DNA of 64,000 nucleotides. It comes from Fimbriimonadaceae bacterium. Lineage in GTDB: Bacteria; Armatimonadota; Fimbriimonadia; Fimbriimonadales; Fimbriimonadaceae. The stretch spans positions 1 to 64,000 of the forward strand of contig JADLBH010000038.1 of the NCBI GenBank assembly GCA_020847855.1. Direction: 5' to 3'. This document shows, piece after piece, positions 17,471 through 24,994 of this stretch (position 1 is its first letter; each line of letters begins with the position of its first letter). Made by a program: the position numbers and the translations under genes. A model generated the notes under the pieces. The model made no database searches. It saw only the letters and a program-made list of their open reading frames with translations, and was not told the DNA's origin.

Positions 17471-18595
17471 ATGTTCCTCGCAGCCGCCATGATCGCCTCC
17501 CAGCTTTCGTCGCCCTCGGCCGATCGGCTCCTTGCCACGGTCGAGAAGCTCGCGTCGTTTCCTACGCGAAACTCGCTGAGCTCCGGTCTTGCGGACGCCT
17601 GCGAGTGGATCGCGACCGAGTACAACGCGATTCCAGGGGTCAAGGCCGAACTTATGAAGTTCACCTTCCCGCGAGGGCGGCGGATTCCAGAGGACACTCC
17701 TGCCGTGCAAGTGGTAGCGGTGCTACCTGGGGAGGCGGACGCCAGGGTCATCGTGGGAGGGCACATTGATTCGCTCAACTTGGCCGCTGACGCGAAGACT
17801 GGCAGGGCACCGGGTGCGAACGACGATGCCAGCGGCGTCGCGGTCGCCCTGGAGTGTGCCCGCCTGCTTGCGGGAAAGAAGCACCGGAACACGCTGGTCT
17901 TCGTCGCGTTCAGTGGCGAAGAGCAAGGGCTCTTGGGCTCTCGGGCCCTCGCGGCTCGGGCCAAGGAGTCCGGATGGAAGGTCCTCGGGGTGCTCAACAA
18001 CGATACGGTGGGCTCTAGCATGAACTTGGAGGGCCAATCCGACAAGTCGAGGGTGCGGGTCTTCAGCGAGGAGGGAGAGCATGGAAGCCGGGATCTGGCC
18101 CGTTATGTCGAGTGGCTGAATGCGCAGGACGACAACGGGTTTGGGATCAAGCTCGTTTTTCGTCGGGATCGGTTCGGTCGGGGCGGGGACCACACGCCGT
18201 TCGTGGAGGCCGGTTTCCCTGGGGTCCGTTTCGTCGAGGTACTCGAGGAGTACAGCAGGCAACACACTCAGGAGGATCTGCCCCAGTTCGTGGACAAGGA
18301 CTATCTTGCGCACGTGTGCCGGGCAAACCTGCTCGTGCTGGAGGCGTTGGCAATGGCCGGGCCCGCTCCGACCAACGTTCGGATCGTACGGGATCAGGCC
18401 CATTCTACTACCGTGCAATGGGATGGCGACCCTGGCGAGTCCTACGGCGTATATTGGCGCGAGACGACCTCACCGACTTGGCAAGGGATGGAAACGGCCG
18501 AGGGCGCGGGCAAGCACACGGTCCAAGGCGTGAACAAGGACGACCACGTCTTCGCGGTCGGTTGCCTTCCGGGTGTGCCGGTCGAGGCGAGGTAG
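17471..18595 (+). CDS. M28-family zinc aminopeptidase with C-terminal Fn3-like domain
   Basis: The 374-residue protein contains the M28 zinc ligands in order: GGHIDS (His/Asp), ANDDASG (bridging Asp), FVAFSGEEQGLLGS (Glu-Glu) and LNNDTVG (Asp), with a late His in EYSRQHTQED. The last 80 residues resemble a fibronectin-III-like sandwich (NVRIVRDQAHSTTVQWDGD). It should remove N-terminal residues from peptides in the periplasm. A short hydrophobic N-terminus (MFLAAAMIASQ) may be the leader. It ends 5 bp from the convergent rpsT. Confidence 0.85.
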   Translation: MFLAAAMIASQLSSPSADRLLATVEKLASFPTRNSLSSGLADACEWIATEYNAIPGVKAELMKFTFPRGRRIPEDTPAVQVVAVLPGEADARVIVGGHIDSLNLAADAKTGRAPGANDDASGVAVALECARLLAGKKHRNTLVFVAFSGEEQGLLGSRALAARAKESGWKVLGVLNNDTVGSSMNLEGQSDKSRVRVFSEEGEHGSRDLARYVEWLNAQDDNGFGIKLVFRRDRFGRGGDHTPFVEAGFPGVRFVEVLEEYSRQHTQEDLPQFVDKDYLAHVCRANLLVLEALAMAGPAPTNVRIVRDQAHSTTVQWDGDPGESYGVYWRETTSPTWQGMETAEGAGKHTVQGVNKDDHVFAVGCLPGVPVEAR

Positions 18596-18600
18596 GAGGC

Positions 18601-18864
18601 TTACTCCATCGAGGCGACGGCCCGCGCTAGCGACGACTTGCGCGAAGCTGAGCGATTCTTGTGGATCACGCCGTTTTGTGCCGCCTTGTCGAACTGCTTC
18701 TGAGCCACGACCATAGCGGCCTCAGCGGCTGCCTTGTCGCCTTCCTCCACCGCTTTGCGAACCTTTTTGGCGTATGTCTTCAGGGACGTCTTGACGCTCT
18801 GGTTCCTCGCCCGCTTCACGGAGCTTCTTCGCAGGTCTTTCGTGGACGACTTCAGGTTGGCCAT
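18601..18864 (-). CDS. rpsT: 30S ribosomal protein S20
   Basis: The 87-residue, Lys/Arg-rich helical protein starts MANLKSSTKDLRRS and has the S20 hallmarks KTYAKKVRKAV, KAAQNGVIHKNRSASRKSSLAR. It binds 16S rRNA early in 30S assembly. Length equals the family norm. It stands alone, 50 bp downstream of the unknown winged-helix gene on the same strand. Confidence 0.96.
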   Translation of the reverse strand: MANLKSSTKDLRRSSVKRARNQSVKTSLKTYAKKVRKAVEEGDKAAAEAAMVVAQKQFDKAAQNGVIHKNRSASRKSSLARAVASME

Positions 18865-18914
18865 GGTGGTTCGCGAGGGGGGATTCTACCTTGGGTTCGA
18901 GACCGTGTGGACTC

Positions 18915-20735
18915 TTAGTCCTTCTTGACGAACTTCCGCTTCGTCTTGTCGAAGCCCTGGTCCACCTTCTTGTGGTCATAGTGCCAGACTGGGGAGCCGC
19001 TCCTTTGATAGAAGCACACATAGCCGCTCAGCAAGCTCGCGAGCATCCGCCGGCTGGACCTGCGGACGACGTTCACCTCCCAGAGTAGGGTGAGGAAGTC
19101 CACTCCCTTGGGCCAGTGTGCGATGACCTCGCGGACGATTTGGTAGGTGGACTTTCCTTCGGACTCACCCGCGATCTCGCGCAGTTCCTCCATGCGCTGG
19201 CTACTGATGTAGACCACTGGGTCGTTCTGCCCCAACCATGCAAAGTCGAAGACGTTCGGCTTCTCGGTGCGGCTCAGCGTGAAGACGGCGCCGGACTCGA
19301 CGGGCTGGTCGAGCCAGAGGTCGATGAGACCGAAGATGAGGCGCCTCTCGTTGTTGAGCCAGAAGGAGTGTTCCTCGCCTTCGTCGGTGCGCCAGACGAG
19401 CTCCTGGATCTTGGGCTCGCCTTGGAACCAATCCGTGGGGAACTGAGAAAGCGGGAACGTGCCCAACTCTCGGTGGATGGGCTTGAGGACGAGCCTCATC
19501 GAGTCCGGCTGGTTCTTCGGCGCGGCGTGGTAGTCCTCATCGTTCACATCTGTGGCGAGCGGGTGCTCGATGAGCTTCCTCAAGGACGTGCTGAGACCGT
19601 CGTCCGTGAGCTCCACGTCCACCATTTCACCCTCCTCGTCAAGGAGGTCGGAGTTGGCGAACAGGAAGGGCGCGGGCAAGTCTTCGATCCCCTCGGCGGC
19701 CGTTCCCGCCTTTCGGAACCGGTCGCCTCCCACCCAGAGCAGCCCGGACTCGGCCCGGAGGGCTGCGATGACGGTCGCCAGGTCGTCGGGGAAGGTCTTC
19801 ACGGACGGGGTGATCTCGAATTCGTTCTCCAAGATGCTGGTCGCCGCCACGGACTCGTTGCTTGCGAGGATCTGCTTGACCATTTTCTCCACGTTGGCCT
19901 TCTTGAGCTCGAGCGGTGCCGCGTCCTCGATCTCGATCACTGCCTTCGCCTTTTCCGCGACCTTGGCCGCCTTTGCGAGCCAATCCTTCACGGTCGTTTC
20001 GGGATAGATGGTCCCGTCGGCGCCGTAGACAAACCCTGGGACGCTGAGGAGCTCTGCGTTGAACGCGCGCCAGTCGAAGTGGTGCTCGCTTTGCGGATCC
20101 TCAGGATTGAGGGCGCACCAAGCCACGGCCCCAAGCACTTTCGCGCTTACGGGCGCAGCCTTGTCGAGTGCGCTCACGATCGCGTCTCCGTTGAGCCAGT
20201 CGAGCTTCGCGAGCACTTTCGCGACCCTCTCGACCTCATCGGCTTCGACCTGGTTCAGGGCCAGGGCGCGGTCGCGGCTCTCGTCGCCGGCGGTGAAGAC
20301 CATGCCGGAGGTCGCCACGCGACCGTCCTTGGTCAGGAGCAAGGTGTCGTCGCTCGAGGCGATGCGAGCGACGATCCTTTCTGCAACCTCGGTGTCCAGG
20401 CCATAGACGCGAGAAACCTCGAGCGCGAGGAGGGGCGCGGGCATCGGGCCACCGAAACGCTCGGCGGCAAGTCGGATCGCCTCGGCGATCGGGAGCCCAA
20501 CGCCAGCGACGCGGGCGGCGGGCACCCATCGCCGCTCGTGATAAGCGAACTTTTCTGGGTTCGAGGAGAGTAGGGATCGGACCGTGCCGAGCCCGATCCC
20601 TCGGTCTTTGAGCCGGTCAGAAATCTCGCCGGGCTTGACCGCTTCGTGGAGCTCGGTGAGTTGCTCGAGCACGATTCGGTCGGCGTATTCCCTGGCGACG
20701 TGCTCGGGGGTGGTGGTGGGTGCTGCGTTGGCCAA
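18915..20735 (-). CDS. Large protein with winged-helix repeats, unknown function
   Basis: The 606-residue protein starts at TTG with GAGG upstream. I do not recognise a named family. The first 330 residues hold three segments shaped like winged helices (HEAVKPGEISDRLKDRGIG with FAYHERRWVPA; LEVSRVYGLDTEVAERIVARI; SILENEFEITPSVKTFPDDL with GLLWVGGDRFRKAG), comparable to HARE-type or RpoE-delta HTH modules. An acidic middle and a basic C-terminus ending KTKRKFVKKD follow. It could bind nucleic acid. It is transcribed away from the capsid cassette. Confidence 0.55.
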   Translation of the reverse strand: MANAAPTTTPEHVAREYADRIVLEQLTELHEAVKPGEISDRLKDRGIGLGTVRSLLSSNPEKFAYHERRWVPAARVAGVGLPIAEAIRLAAERFGGPMPAPLLALEVSRVYGLDTEVAERIVARIASSDDTLLLTKDGRVATSGMVFTAGDESRDRALALNQVEADEVERVAKVLAKLDWLNGDAIVSALDKAAPVSAKVLGAVAWCALNPEDPQSEHHFDWRAFNAELLSVPGFVYGADGTIYPETTVKDWLAKAAKVAEKAKAVIEIEDAAPLELKKANVEKMVKQILASNESVAATSILENEFEITPSVKTFPDDLATVIAALRAESGLLWVGGDRFRKAGTAAEGIEDLPAPFLFANSDLLDEEGEMVDVELTDDGLSTSLRKLIEHPLATDVNDEDYHAAPKNQPDSMRLVLKPIHRELGTFPLSQFPTDWFQGEPKIQELVWRTDEGEEHSFWLNNERRLIFGLIDLWLDQPVESGAVFTLSRTEKPNVFDFAWLGQNDPVVYISSQRMEELREIAGESEGKSTYQIVREVIAHWPKGVDFLTLLWEVNVVRRSSRRMLASLLSGYVCFYQRSGSPVWHYDHKKVDQGFDKTKRKFVKKD

Positions 20736-20888
20736 AGCGGGATCCTCGGACGGTTGAACACCGTCCGGCGAACCTTCAATGTAGCACTTTTCGTGGTGCC
20801 CTTGAGTCGAGAGTCCCCCATGGGTTGGGCCCTTCCGGAATCGCTGGTTGACGTTCTCGGGTCGGGGTGCCCTCCCCTACGAACCGAC
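20736..20888. promoter_or_regulatory. Divergent leader region with 8-bp hairpin
   Basis: This 153-bp gap lies between the winged-helix gene (minus) and the capsid cassette (plus). At 20747-20767 an 8-bp inverted repeat, CGGACGGT and ACCGTCCG with a 5-nt loop, lies 12 bp upstream of the winged-helix TTG start. An ATG at 20820 is in frame with the protease and is an alternative start. No clear promoter hexamers were seen. Confidence 0.35.
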
Positions 20889-21794
20889 ATGAACGACACC
20901 ATCGAATCCAAGGTTCCCGAGGCCATCGAGGGGCTCCGACGTGCAGCGTCTTGGGGGCCAGGTTACCTGGGGACGCGAGAGCCTGCGTCCGACTCGGAAC
21001 GCACGCAACTCGCCGAGCAGCTCGCGATCGCGGGCGAGGAAGTACCTACGTACCTCAAGGCAAGCCCGATCTGGGTGGACCGACGAGCGAAGCTCTTCGA
21101 GGTCGGCGAATACCCGGACAAGGGCGTGACCGTGCTCCCGTCCCACCTTGAGCAGCTTGCAGCGAACTTCGACCTGCCCGTGCCCGTTCTCATCGAGCAT
21201 GCCAAGTCGCCGCTCGAGATTGGATACCTAACCTCGCTCGAAGCCGAGGGCGACGAGCTCTTTGGCACGATCGCCCTGACGGAGCAAGCCCACGGCCTCA
21301 TTGAGAGCTCGGGTGCGCGGTCCTTGTCCTTGGGCCTCGACAGCGACCTCACGCAGGTTCGCGAGGTCAGCCTTGTCCGCTCACCCAGAATCGCCTCGGC
21401 CCGCCTTTTCTCCTCCCCGGTCGAGTTCGCCCATGTGTGGCAGACCGACTGGCAGTCCGAGCGAAGCCAGTACTTGGCCTCCAAGAACGAAGAGTGGCTC
21501 GAAGGCCTAGTCGCGAAGGGAAGGGCACTGCCCGCCCAACTGCCCCATGCCCGTGCCCTCCTTGCTTGTGAGGAGGGCGTGAGCTTCGACGGGGGCAAAG
21601 TGCCGGTCTCCCGTCTCGCCCGGGCCCTGCTCGAGTCCGGGCCGGTTCACGCCTTGTTCACCAGGACCGTGCCCGAGAAGGGTCCGGCAGTCTCCGCGCT
21701 TCCGCCCGAGGAAGCCGACTTCTATCGCCGCCACTTTCCCGGCGTGAGCTTGGAAGAGATCGCGCTTCGCAGGAAGGACGACCCGGCGGCGTAG
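20889..21794 (+). CDS. Phage-type head maturation protease (Mu gpI-like)
   Basis: The 301-residue protein has the fold signature of Mu-like prophage I proteases: LKASPIWVDRR, then LFEVGEYPDKGVTVLPSHLEQLA, PVLIEHAKSP (His of the catalytic pair), GARSLSLGLD (Ser) and VREVSLVRSPRIASARLFS. The C-terminal part is a scaffold-like acidic/basic region. In phages this protease clips scaffold and capsid during assembly. The start at 20889 is chosen over an in-frame ATG at 20820 because similarity to the family begins later. It opens the capsid cassette, 20 bp before the next gene. Confidence 0.75.
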   Translation: MNDTIESKVPEAIEGLRRAASWGPGYLGTREPASDSERTQLAEQLAIAGEEVPTYLKASPIWVDRRAKLFEVGEYPDKGVTVLPSHLEQLAANFDLPVPVLIEHAKSPLEIGYLTSLEAEGDELFGTIALTEQAHGLIESSGARSLSLGLDSDLTQVREVSLVRSPRIASARLFSSPVEFAHVWQTDWQSERSQYLASKNEEWLEGLVAKGRALPAQLPHARALLACEEGVSFDGGKVPVSRLARALLESGPVHALFTRTVPEKGPAVSALPPEEADFYRRHFPGVSLEEIALRRKDDPAA

Positions 21795-21814
21795 CCGCCC
21801 ACACAACAAACCTC

Positions 21815-22252
21815 ATGGCTCTAAGCAAATCATTCGAGACGTACGAGCGGCCAGGACTGGTCGTGTCGTACAAAGTCAACAACGTCAAGGTCTTCAAGGG
21901 CGCCCTAGTGGGCGTCAACGCCGCGGGTATGGCGGTGCCGATGTCCCATGCGACGGCGGGGCTCAAGCTCGTCGGCGTGGCGAACGAGACCGTGGACAAC
22001 ACCCCGGGCGCCGCGGGCGCGAAGAGCGTCAACGCGACCAAGGCCGGTGCCTTCGTCTTCAAGGCCGCTTCGGGCTACACGCCTGTGCAGTCCGACCTCG
22101 GCAAGGAGGTCTATTGCACGACCGATTGGGAAGTTCAGGTCTCCACGGTCGGTCTCACGAACCAGTACAAGGTCGGAACGATCGTCGCCGTGGAGGCGGC
22201 ATCGACGGGCCAGGCGGGCGTACGCGTCCGCATTGACAACTACAACGTTTAG
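21815..22252 (+). CDS. Capsid decoration-like protein (DUF2190-type)
   Basis: The 145-residue, Ala/Val/Gly-rich protein looks like the small beta-rich proteins placed between protease and major capsid in Mu-like phages: residues 1-40 contain RPGLVVSYKVNNVKVFKGALVG and VGVANETVDN, and the end GVRVRIDNYNV. Assignment rests on size, composition and position, and a few motifs, so it is tentative. It is 15 bp from the major capsid gene. Confidence 0.6.
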   Translation: MALSKSFETYERPGLVVSYKVNNVKVFKGALVGVNAAGMAVPMSHATAGLKLVGVANETVDNTPGAAGAKSVNATKAGAFVFKAASGYTPVQSDLGKEVYCTTDWEVQVSTVGLTNQYKVGTIVAVEAASTGQAGVRVRIDNYNV

Positions 22253-22267
22253 TACAAGGATCAAACT

Positions 22268-23209
22268 ATGGCACTTACCAAATCCGACATTCCTGACCTC
22301 TTGCTCCCCGGCCTCAAGACCGAGTTCGAACTGGCCTACCGGGCCCAGGTCGAGGACAGCATCGCCAACACGATCGCAACGGTCGTGAGCACGACCCAAC
22401 CGGTGCAGAAGTACGCCTGGCTGGGTGCATCCCCGCCGATGCGCGAGTTCGTGGACGAGCGCAGGCCCCAAGGCATGGCTTCATACTCCGTGACGATCGA
22501 GGACAAGGTCTTCGAGAGCACGATCGCGGTGGATCGGCGCGCCATCGAGGACGACCAGATTGACCTGATCCGGCTCCGGGTTCAGGACCTCGCGACCCGT
22601 GTAAGCCAGCACCGGCACCAGATCGTGGTCGAGTCGCTCCTCGCGGGTGGAGCCGGCATCGGCTATGACGGCTTGCCCTTCTTCAGCACGTCGCACCCGA
22701 CCTTCGGTGCCGCGACCGAGAGCAACACGACAACGGCCCAGCTTAGCGGGACGAGCCTGGCCGACGCGATGTCCGCGATGATGCGGTACCGTGACGACAG
22801 TGGCACCCCCATTGGGGTCGTCCCCGACACGTTGGTGGTCGGCCCGAAGAAGATGTGGGAGGCGATCGAGCTCGTCGAGAGTCCGGTCGTGGTCTATAAG
22901 GGCACGGGTACGGCAGGTACTTCGCCCACCGACTACGTGAACGCCTTCCGCGGGAGGCTTCGGCTCGTCGTCTCGCCCTACGTCACGGGTAGCCAAGAGG
23001 ACGCGTGGTTCCTTCTCGACACGACACGGCCGATCAAGGGCATCGTCTTGCAGCAGCGCTCCGACGTCCCGGTGGAGTTCACCGCGCTAGAGTCCAACTC
23101 GGGCAGTGAGTCTGCATTCATGCGCGACCGCTATTTCTACGGGATCCGGGCCCGGTACAACGTCGGCTACGGCCTCTGGCAGGCGGCATTCGGTGGAAAA
23201 CTGGCTTAG
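22268..23209 (+). CDS. Phage major capsid protein (Mu gpT-like)
   Basis: The 313-residue protein matches Mu-type major head subunits: the N-terminus LTKSDIPDLLLPGLKTEF, then KYAWLGASPPMREFVDERR, TIEDKVFESTIAVDRRAIEDD and FFSTSHPTFG, followed by the MRYRDDSGTPIGVVPDTLVVGP segment, and finally the ESAFMRDRYFYGIRARYNVGYGLWQAAFGG end. HK97-fold shells of phages are built from this family. The frame is intact and uninterrupted. The small membrane protein gene begins inside its last 17 bp. Confidence 0.85.
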   Translation: MALTKSDIPDLLLPGLKTEFELAYRAQVEDSIANTIATVVSTTQPVQKYAWLGASPPMREFVDERRPQGMASYSVTIEDKVFESTIAVDRRAIEDDQIDLIRLRVQDLATRVSQHRHQIVVESLLAGGAGIGYDGLPFFSTSHPTFGAATESNTTTAQLSGTSLADAMSAMMRYRDDSGTPIGVVPDTLVVGPKKMWEAIELVESPVVVYKGTGTAGTSPTDYVNAFRGRLRLVVSPYVTGSQEDAWFLLDTTRPIKGIVLQQRSDVPVEFTALESNSGSESAFMRDRYFYGIRARYNVGYGLWQAAFGGKLA

Positions 23210-23438
23210 CCTGGCCACCGCACTGGGCTTGGGGGGGAGCCTCGGCGCCCTCCTCGCCTTTCTCGTCGCAGGCCGGAAGTTCGCCGGAAGATTGAGGTCC
23301 CTCATCTCCTCCCTCGAAAAGGCGCTGCTGGACATGAGGCGGGCCGACCTCAACGCGCTGCGAGACGAGATGGTCCTGGTCGAGCAGGAGGCCCGTCGGC
23401 TCTTCGGCCTGTTGAGCGGGCTCTTGAAGGGACGTTGA
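23193..23438 (+). CDS. Small membrane-anchored coiled-coil protein in capsid cassette
   Basis: The 81-residue protein starts at GTG inside the end of the major capsid gene. It has one N-terminal transmembrane helix (LGLGGSLGALLAFLVAG) followed by an amphipathic helix with heptads (LISSLEKALLDMRRADLNAL). No family is recognised. A holin is possible by size and single-helix layout, but no endolysin is nearby. Confidence 0.5.
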   Translation: MENWLSLATALGLGGSLGALLAFLVAGRKFAGRLRSLISSLEKALLDMRRADLNALRDEMVLVEQEARRLFGLLSGLLKGR

Positions 23439-23473
23439 CACCAGGGGGCCCCACGGCCCCCACCCCACATTCT

Positions 23474-23725
23474 ATGCAGAACTTGACTGAGCTACTCGCC
23501 GTCTTGGCGACATTCGTCGGTGCGTCGTTCACGTTGGTGCGAATGACGCTCGCCCAGCAGCAACGCTCCACCGAGCGCTTCGTGGCCTTTCTGGAATCGT
23601 CGCTCGTGCGGCAAGAGGCGACGATCGGTTCGTTCCGAGGCTCCTTGGACAATCTCTCGGAAGCGATTGCCGAGCATAACGCCCTCCTTCGCCGTGTGAC
23701 GGAGACTGCGGGAGGCCGTTCGTGA
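23474..23725 (+). CDS. Second small membrane-anchored coiled-coil protein
   Basis: The 83-residue protein has a hydrophobic N-terminal helix (LTELLAVLATFVGASFTLV) and a long charged helix with heptad spacing (RSTERFVAFLESSL, LDNLSEAIAEHNALLRRV). Its architecture repeats that of the previous gene, though the sequences are not clearly homologous. It overlaps the following gene by 4 bp (GTGA). Function unknown. Confidence 0.5.
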   Translation: MQNLTELLAVLATFVGASFTLVRMTLAQQQRSTERFVAFLESSLVRQEATIGSFRGSLDNLSEAIAEHNALLRRVTETAGGRS

Positions 23726-24138
23726 GCCTCGTCGTCACCGTAACTGCGGTGAAGGAGAAGACGCGGGTCACCGATTCTTCTCTCGACTCCCTGGTGGCAA
23801 ACCTCATTGCGCAATGGGTGCCGATGCTGGAGTTCGCCATTCGGAGCGAGCCCTTGGCCGACACCGGCAACACTGGCCTGCAGGCCACGTTGAATCTTGG
23901 AGCGATCGAGGCCGTGGGCGGCGAGCTCCTCTCGCAGCTCGCCCGCGAGCCTGGCGCGGTCGAGTCCTTCAGCTTCGGGTTCTTCGAGCTCGGGCCAGCA
24001 GGCGGGGCGGCAATTGACCCCAGCGGGCTCAAGGCCCAAGGATATGCACGCTTGCGACCGTTCCTTAAGTCGCCTGAGTTCCTTGCCGGCACCCTTGGCG
24101 TCGCTGCCGGAGGATCCCGCACGGGTGAGGACGAGTGA
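23722..24138 (+). CDS. Probable phage head-tail connector-like protein
   Basis: The 138-residue protein begins with a segment like gp6-type connectors: VTDSSLDSLVANLIAQWVPMLEFAI, a helical bundle start with alternating Leu/Ile, and is followed by SGLKAQGYARLRPFL. Assignment is mainly by position directly after the capsid gene set. It starts at GTG overlapping the previous stop and overlaps the next gene (GTGA) by 4 bp, so the three are tightly coupled. Confidence 0.45.
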   Translation: MSLVVTVTAVKEKTRVTDSSLDSLVANLIAQWVPMLEFAIRSEPLADTGNTGLQATLNLGAIEAVGGELLSQLAREPGAVESFSFGFFELGPAGGAAIDPSGLKAQGYARLRPFLKSPEFLAGTLGVAAGGSRTGEDE

Positions 24139-24437
24139 CCGCGCTCCAGCGGCGGGTTCAGGGCCATGTCGCGAGGAACGGAGACGCCTTCACACTGGCG
24201 GGCCAGCCTGCCAAGGGAGTCTTCTCCCACGCTCCCTTCGGCACGATGCGCCTCTACCTTCCGGTATCGGTCGTGGACACCTTGGTGCCCCCTTATGTCC
24301 TATGCCTGGTGAACCAGGCCACGACCGCGGTGGAAGGCGACTCGGTGTCGTGGAACGGGCGGTCTCTCGTGGTGAAGCGGGTGGTCGAGGCCCGCTGGGG
24401 CGGGGCGGTCGCAGGTCGGTTGCTTGTGCTTGGCTAG
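24135..24437 (+). CDS. Probable phage neck/head-closure-like protein
   Basis: The 100-residue beta-rich protein (MRLYLPVSVVDTLVPPYVLCLVN, then VEGDSVSWNGRSLVVKRVVEARWGG) has the size and pattern of head-closure or minor tail adaptor proteins that follow connectors. In known phages the pattern V-x-W-x-G-x-x-L-x-V-x-x-V is common in this class. The assignment is tentative. It is the last gene of the cassette; no tail gene follows. Confidence 0.45.
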   Translation: MTALQRRVQGHVARNGDAFTLAGQPAKGVFSHAPFGTMRLYLPVSVVDTLVPPYVLCLVNQATTAVEGDSVSWNGRSLVVKRVVEARWGGAVAGRLLVLG

Positions 24438-24448
24438 GTCCGCTCGCA

Positions 24449-24462
24449 GGGACGAATCCCTA
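24449..24462 (+). terminator. Weak hairpin after the capsid cassette
   Basis: AGGGA and TCCCT pair across a CGAA loop, 12 bp after the last cassette gene. The stem is only 5 bp and has no T-tract. The rest of the 152-bp gap before the RRM gene has no clear feature and probably holds its promoter and leader. Confidence 0.25.
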
Positions 24463-24589
24463 TCGCGCACGATTTTCCATCCGTACCTGTCAGAATGGCG
24501 CAGACACGCAGAAAGGTGCGCGAACAACCGGCACAGGTGCAGACCTGGAACCAGACTTCCCAGCCCCGAACGCGTTCAAGGATCAAGGA

Positions 24590-24895
24590 ATGGCAAAGTC
24601 ATTGTTCGTAGGCAACCTCTCGTACGGCACGTCGGAAGCGGCGTTGCGGGAGGCGTTCGCACCCTATGGCGCTTCTCAGGCCCGCATCGTCGAGGGTCGT
24701 GGGTTCGGGTTTGTGGACGTTGAGGACGACCAGGTCGCAGCTGCGATCGAAGGAATGAACGAGGTCGTTCTGGATGGCCGGAAGATTTTCGTGAACGAGG
24801 CAAAGCCCCGCGAGCCCCGCAGCGGCGGTGGTGGCGGGGGATATGGCGGCGGTGGCCGCGGCGGTCGCGGCGGTGGTCGCGGCAGCGACTGGTAG
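24590..24895 (+). CDS. Glycine-rich RNA-binding protein (RRM)
   Basis: The 101-residue protein is one RRM domain plus a Gly/Arg-rich tail. RNP2 is LFVGNLSYG (residues 5-13), RNP1 is GRGFGFVDV (about 36-44), and the end is a GGGG/RGG repeat tail (from about residue 80). Such cold-inducible RNA chaperones occur in cyanobacteria and several other phyla. The ATG at 24590 is preceded by AAGGA at suitable spacing. A terminator hairpin lies 24 bp downstream, so it is probably a single-gene transcript with a long leader. Confidence 0.92.
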   Translation: MAKSLFVGNLSYGTSEAALREAFAPYGASQARIVEGRGFGFVDVEDDQVAAAIEGMNEVVLDGRKIFVNEAKPREPRSGGGGGGYGGGGRGGRGGGRGSDW

Positions 24896-24918
24896 TCCCC
24901 AGTTTCAGGGAGGCAAAT

Positions 24919-24950
24919 GGGGCCGGGCGCCGCGAGCGTCCGGCCCCTTT
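24919..24950 (+). terminator. Rho-independent-type terminator after RRM gene
   Basis: GGGGCCGG and CCGGCCCC pair around a 13-nt GC-rich loop and are followed by TTT, then CCTG. The stem is strong and the T-run short. It lies 24 bp after the RRM stop codon and 45 bp before the carB start. Confidence 0.7.
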
Positions 24951-24994
24951 CCTGTTTGGGCCGCGGGGATGCTGCGTGCAACAATCAAAGCTGA

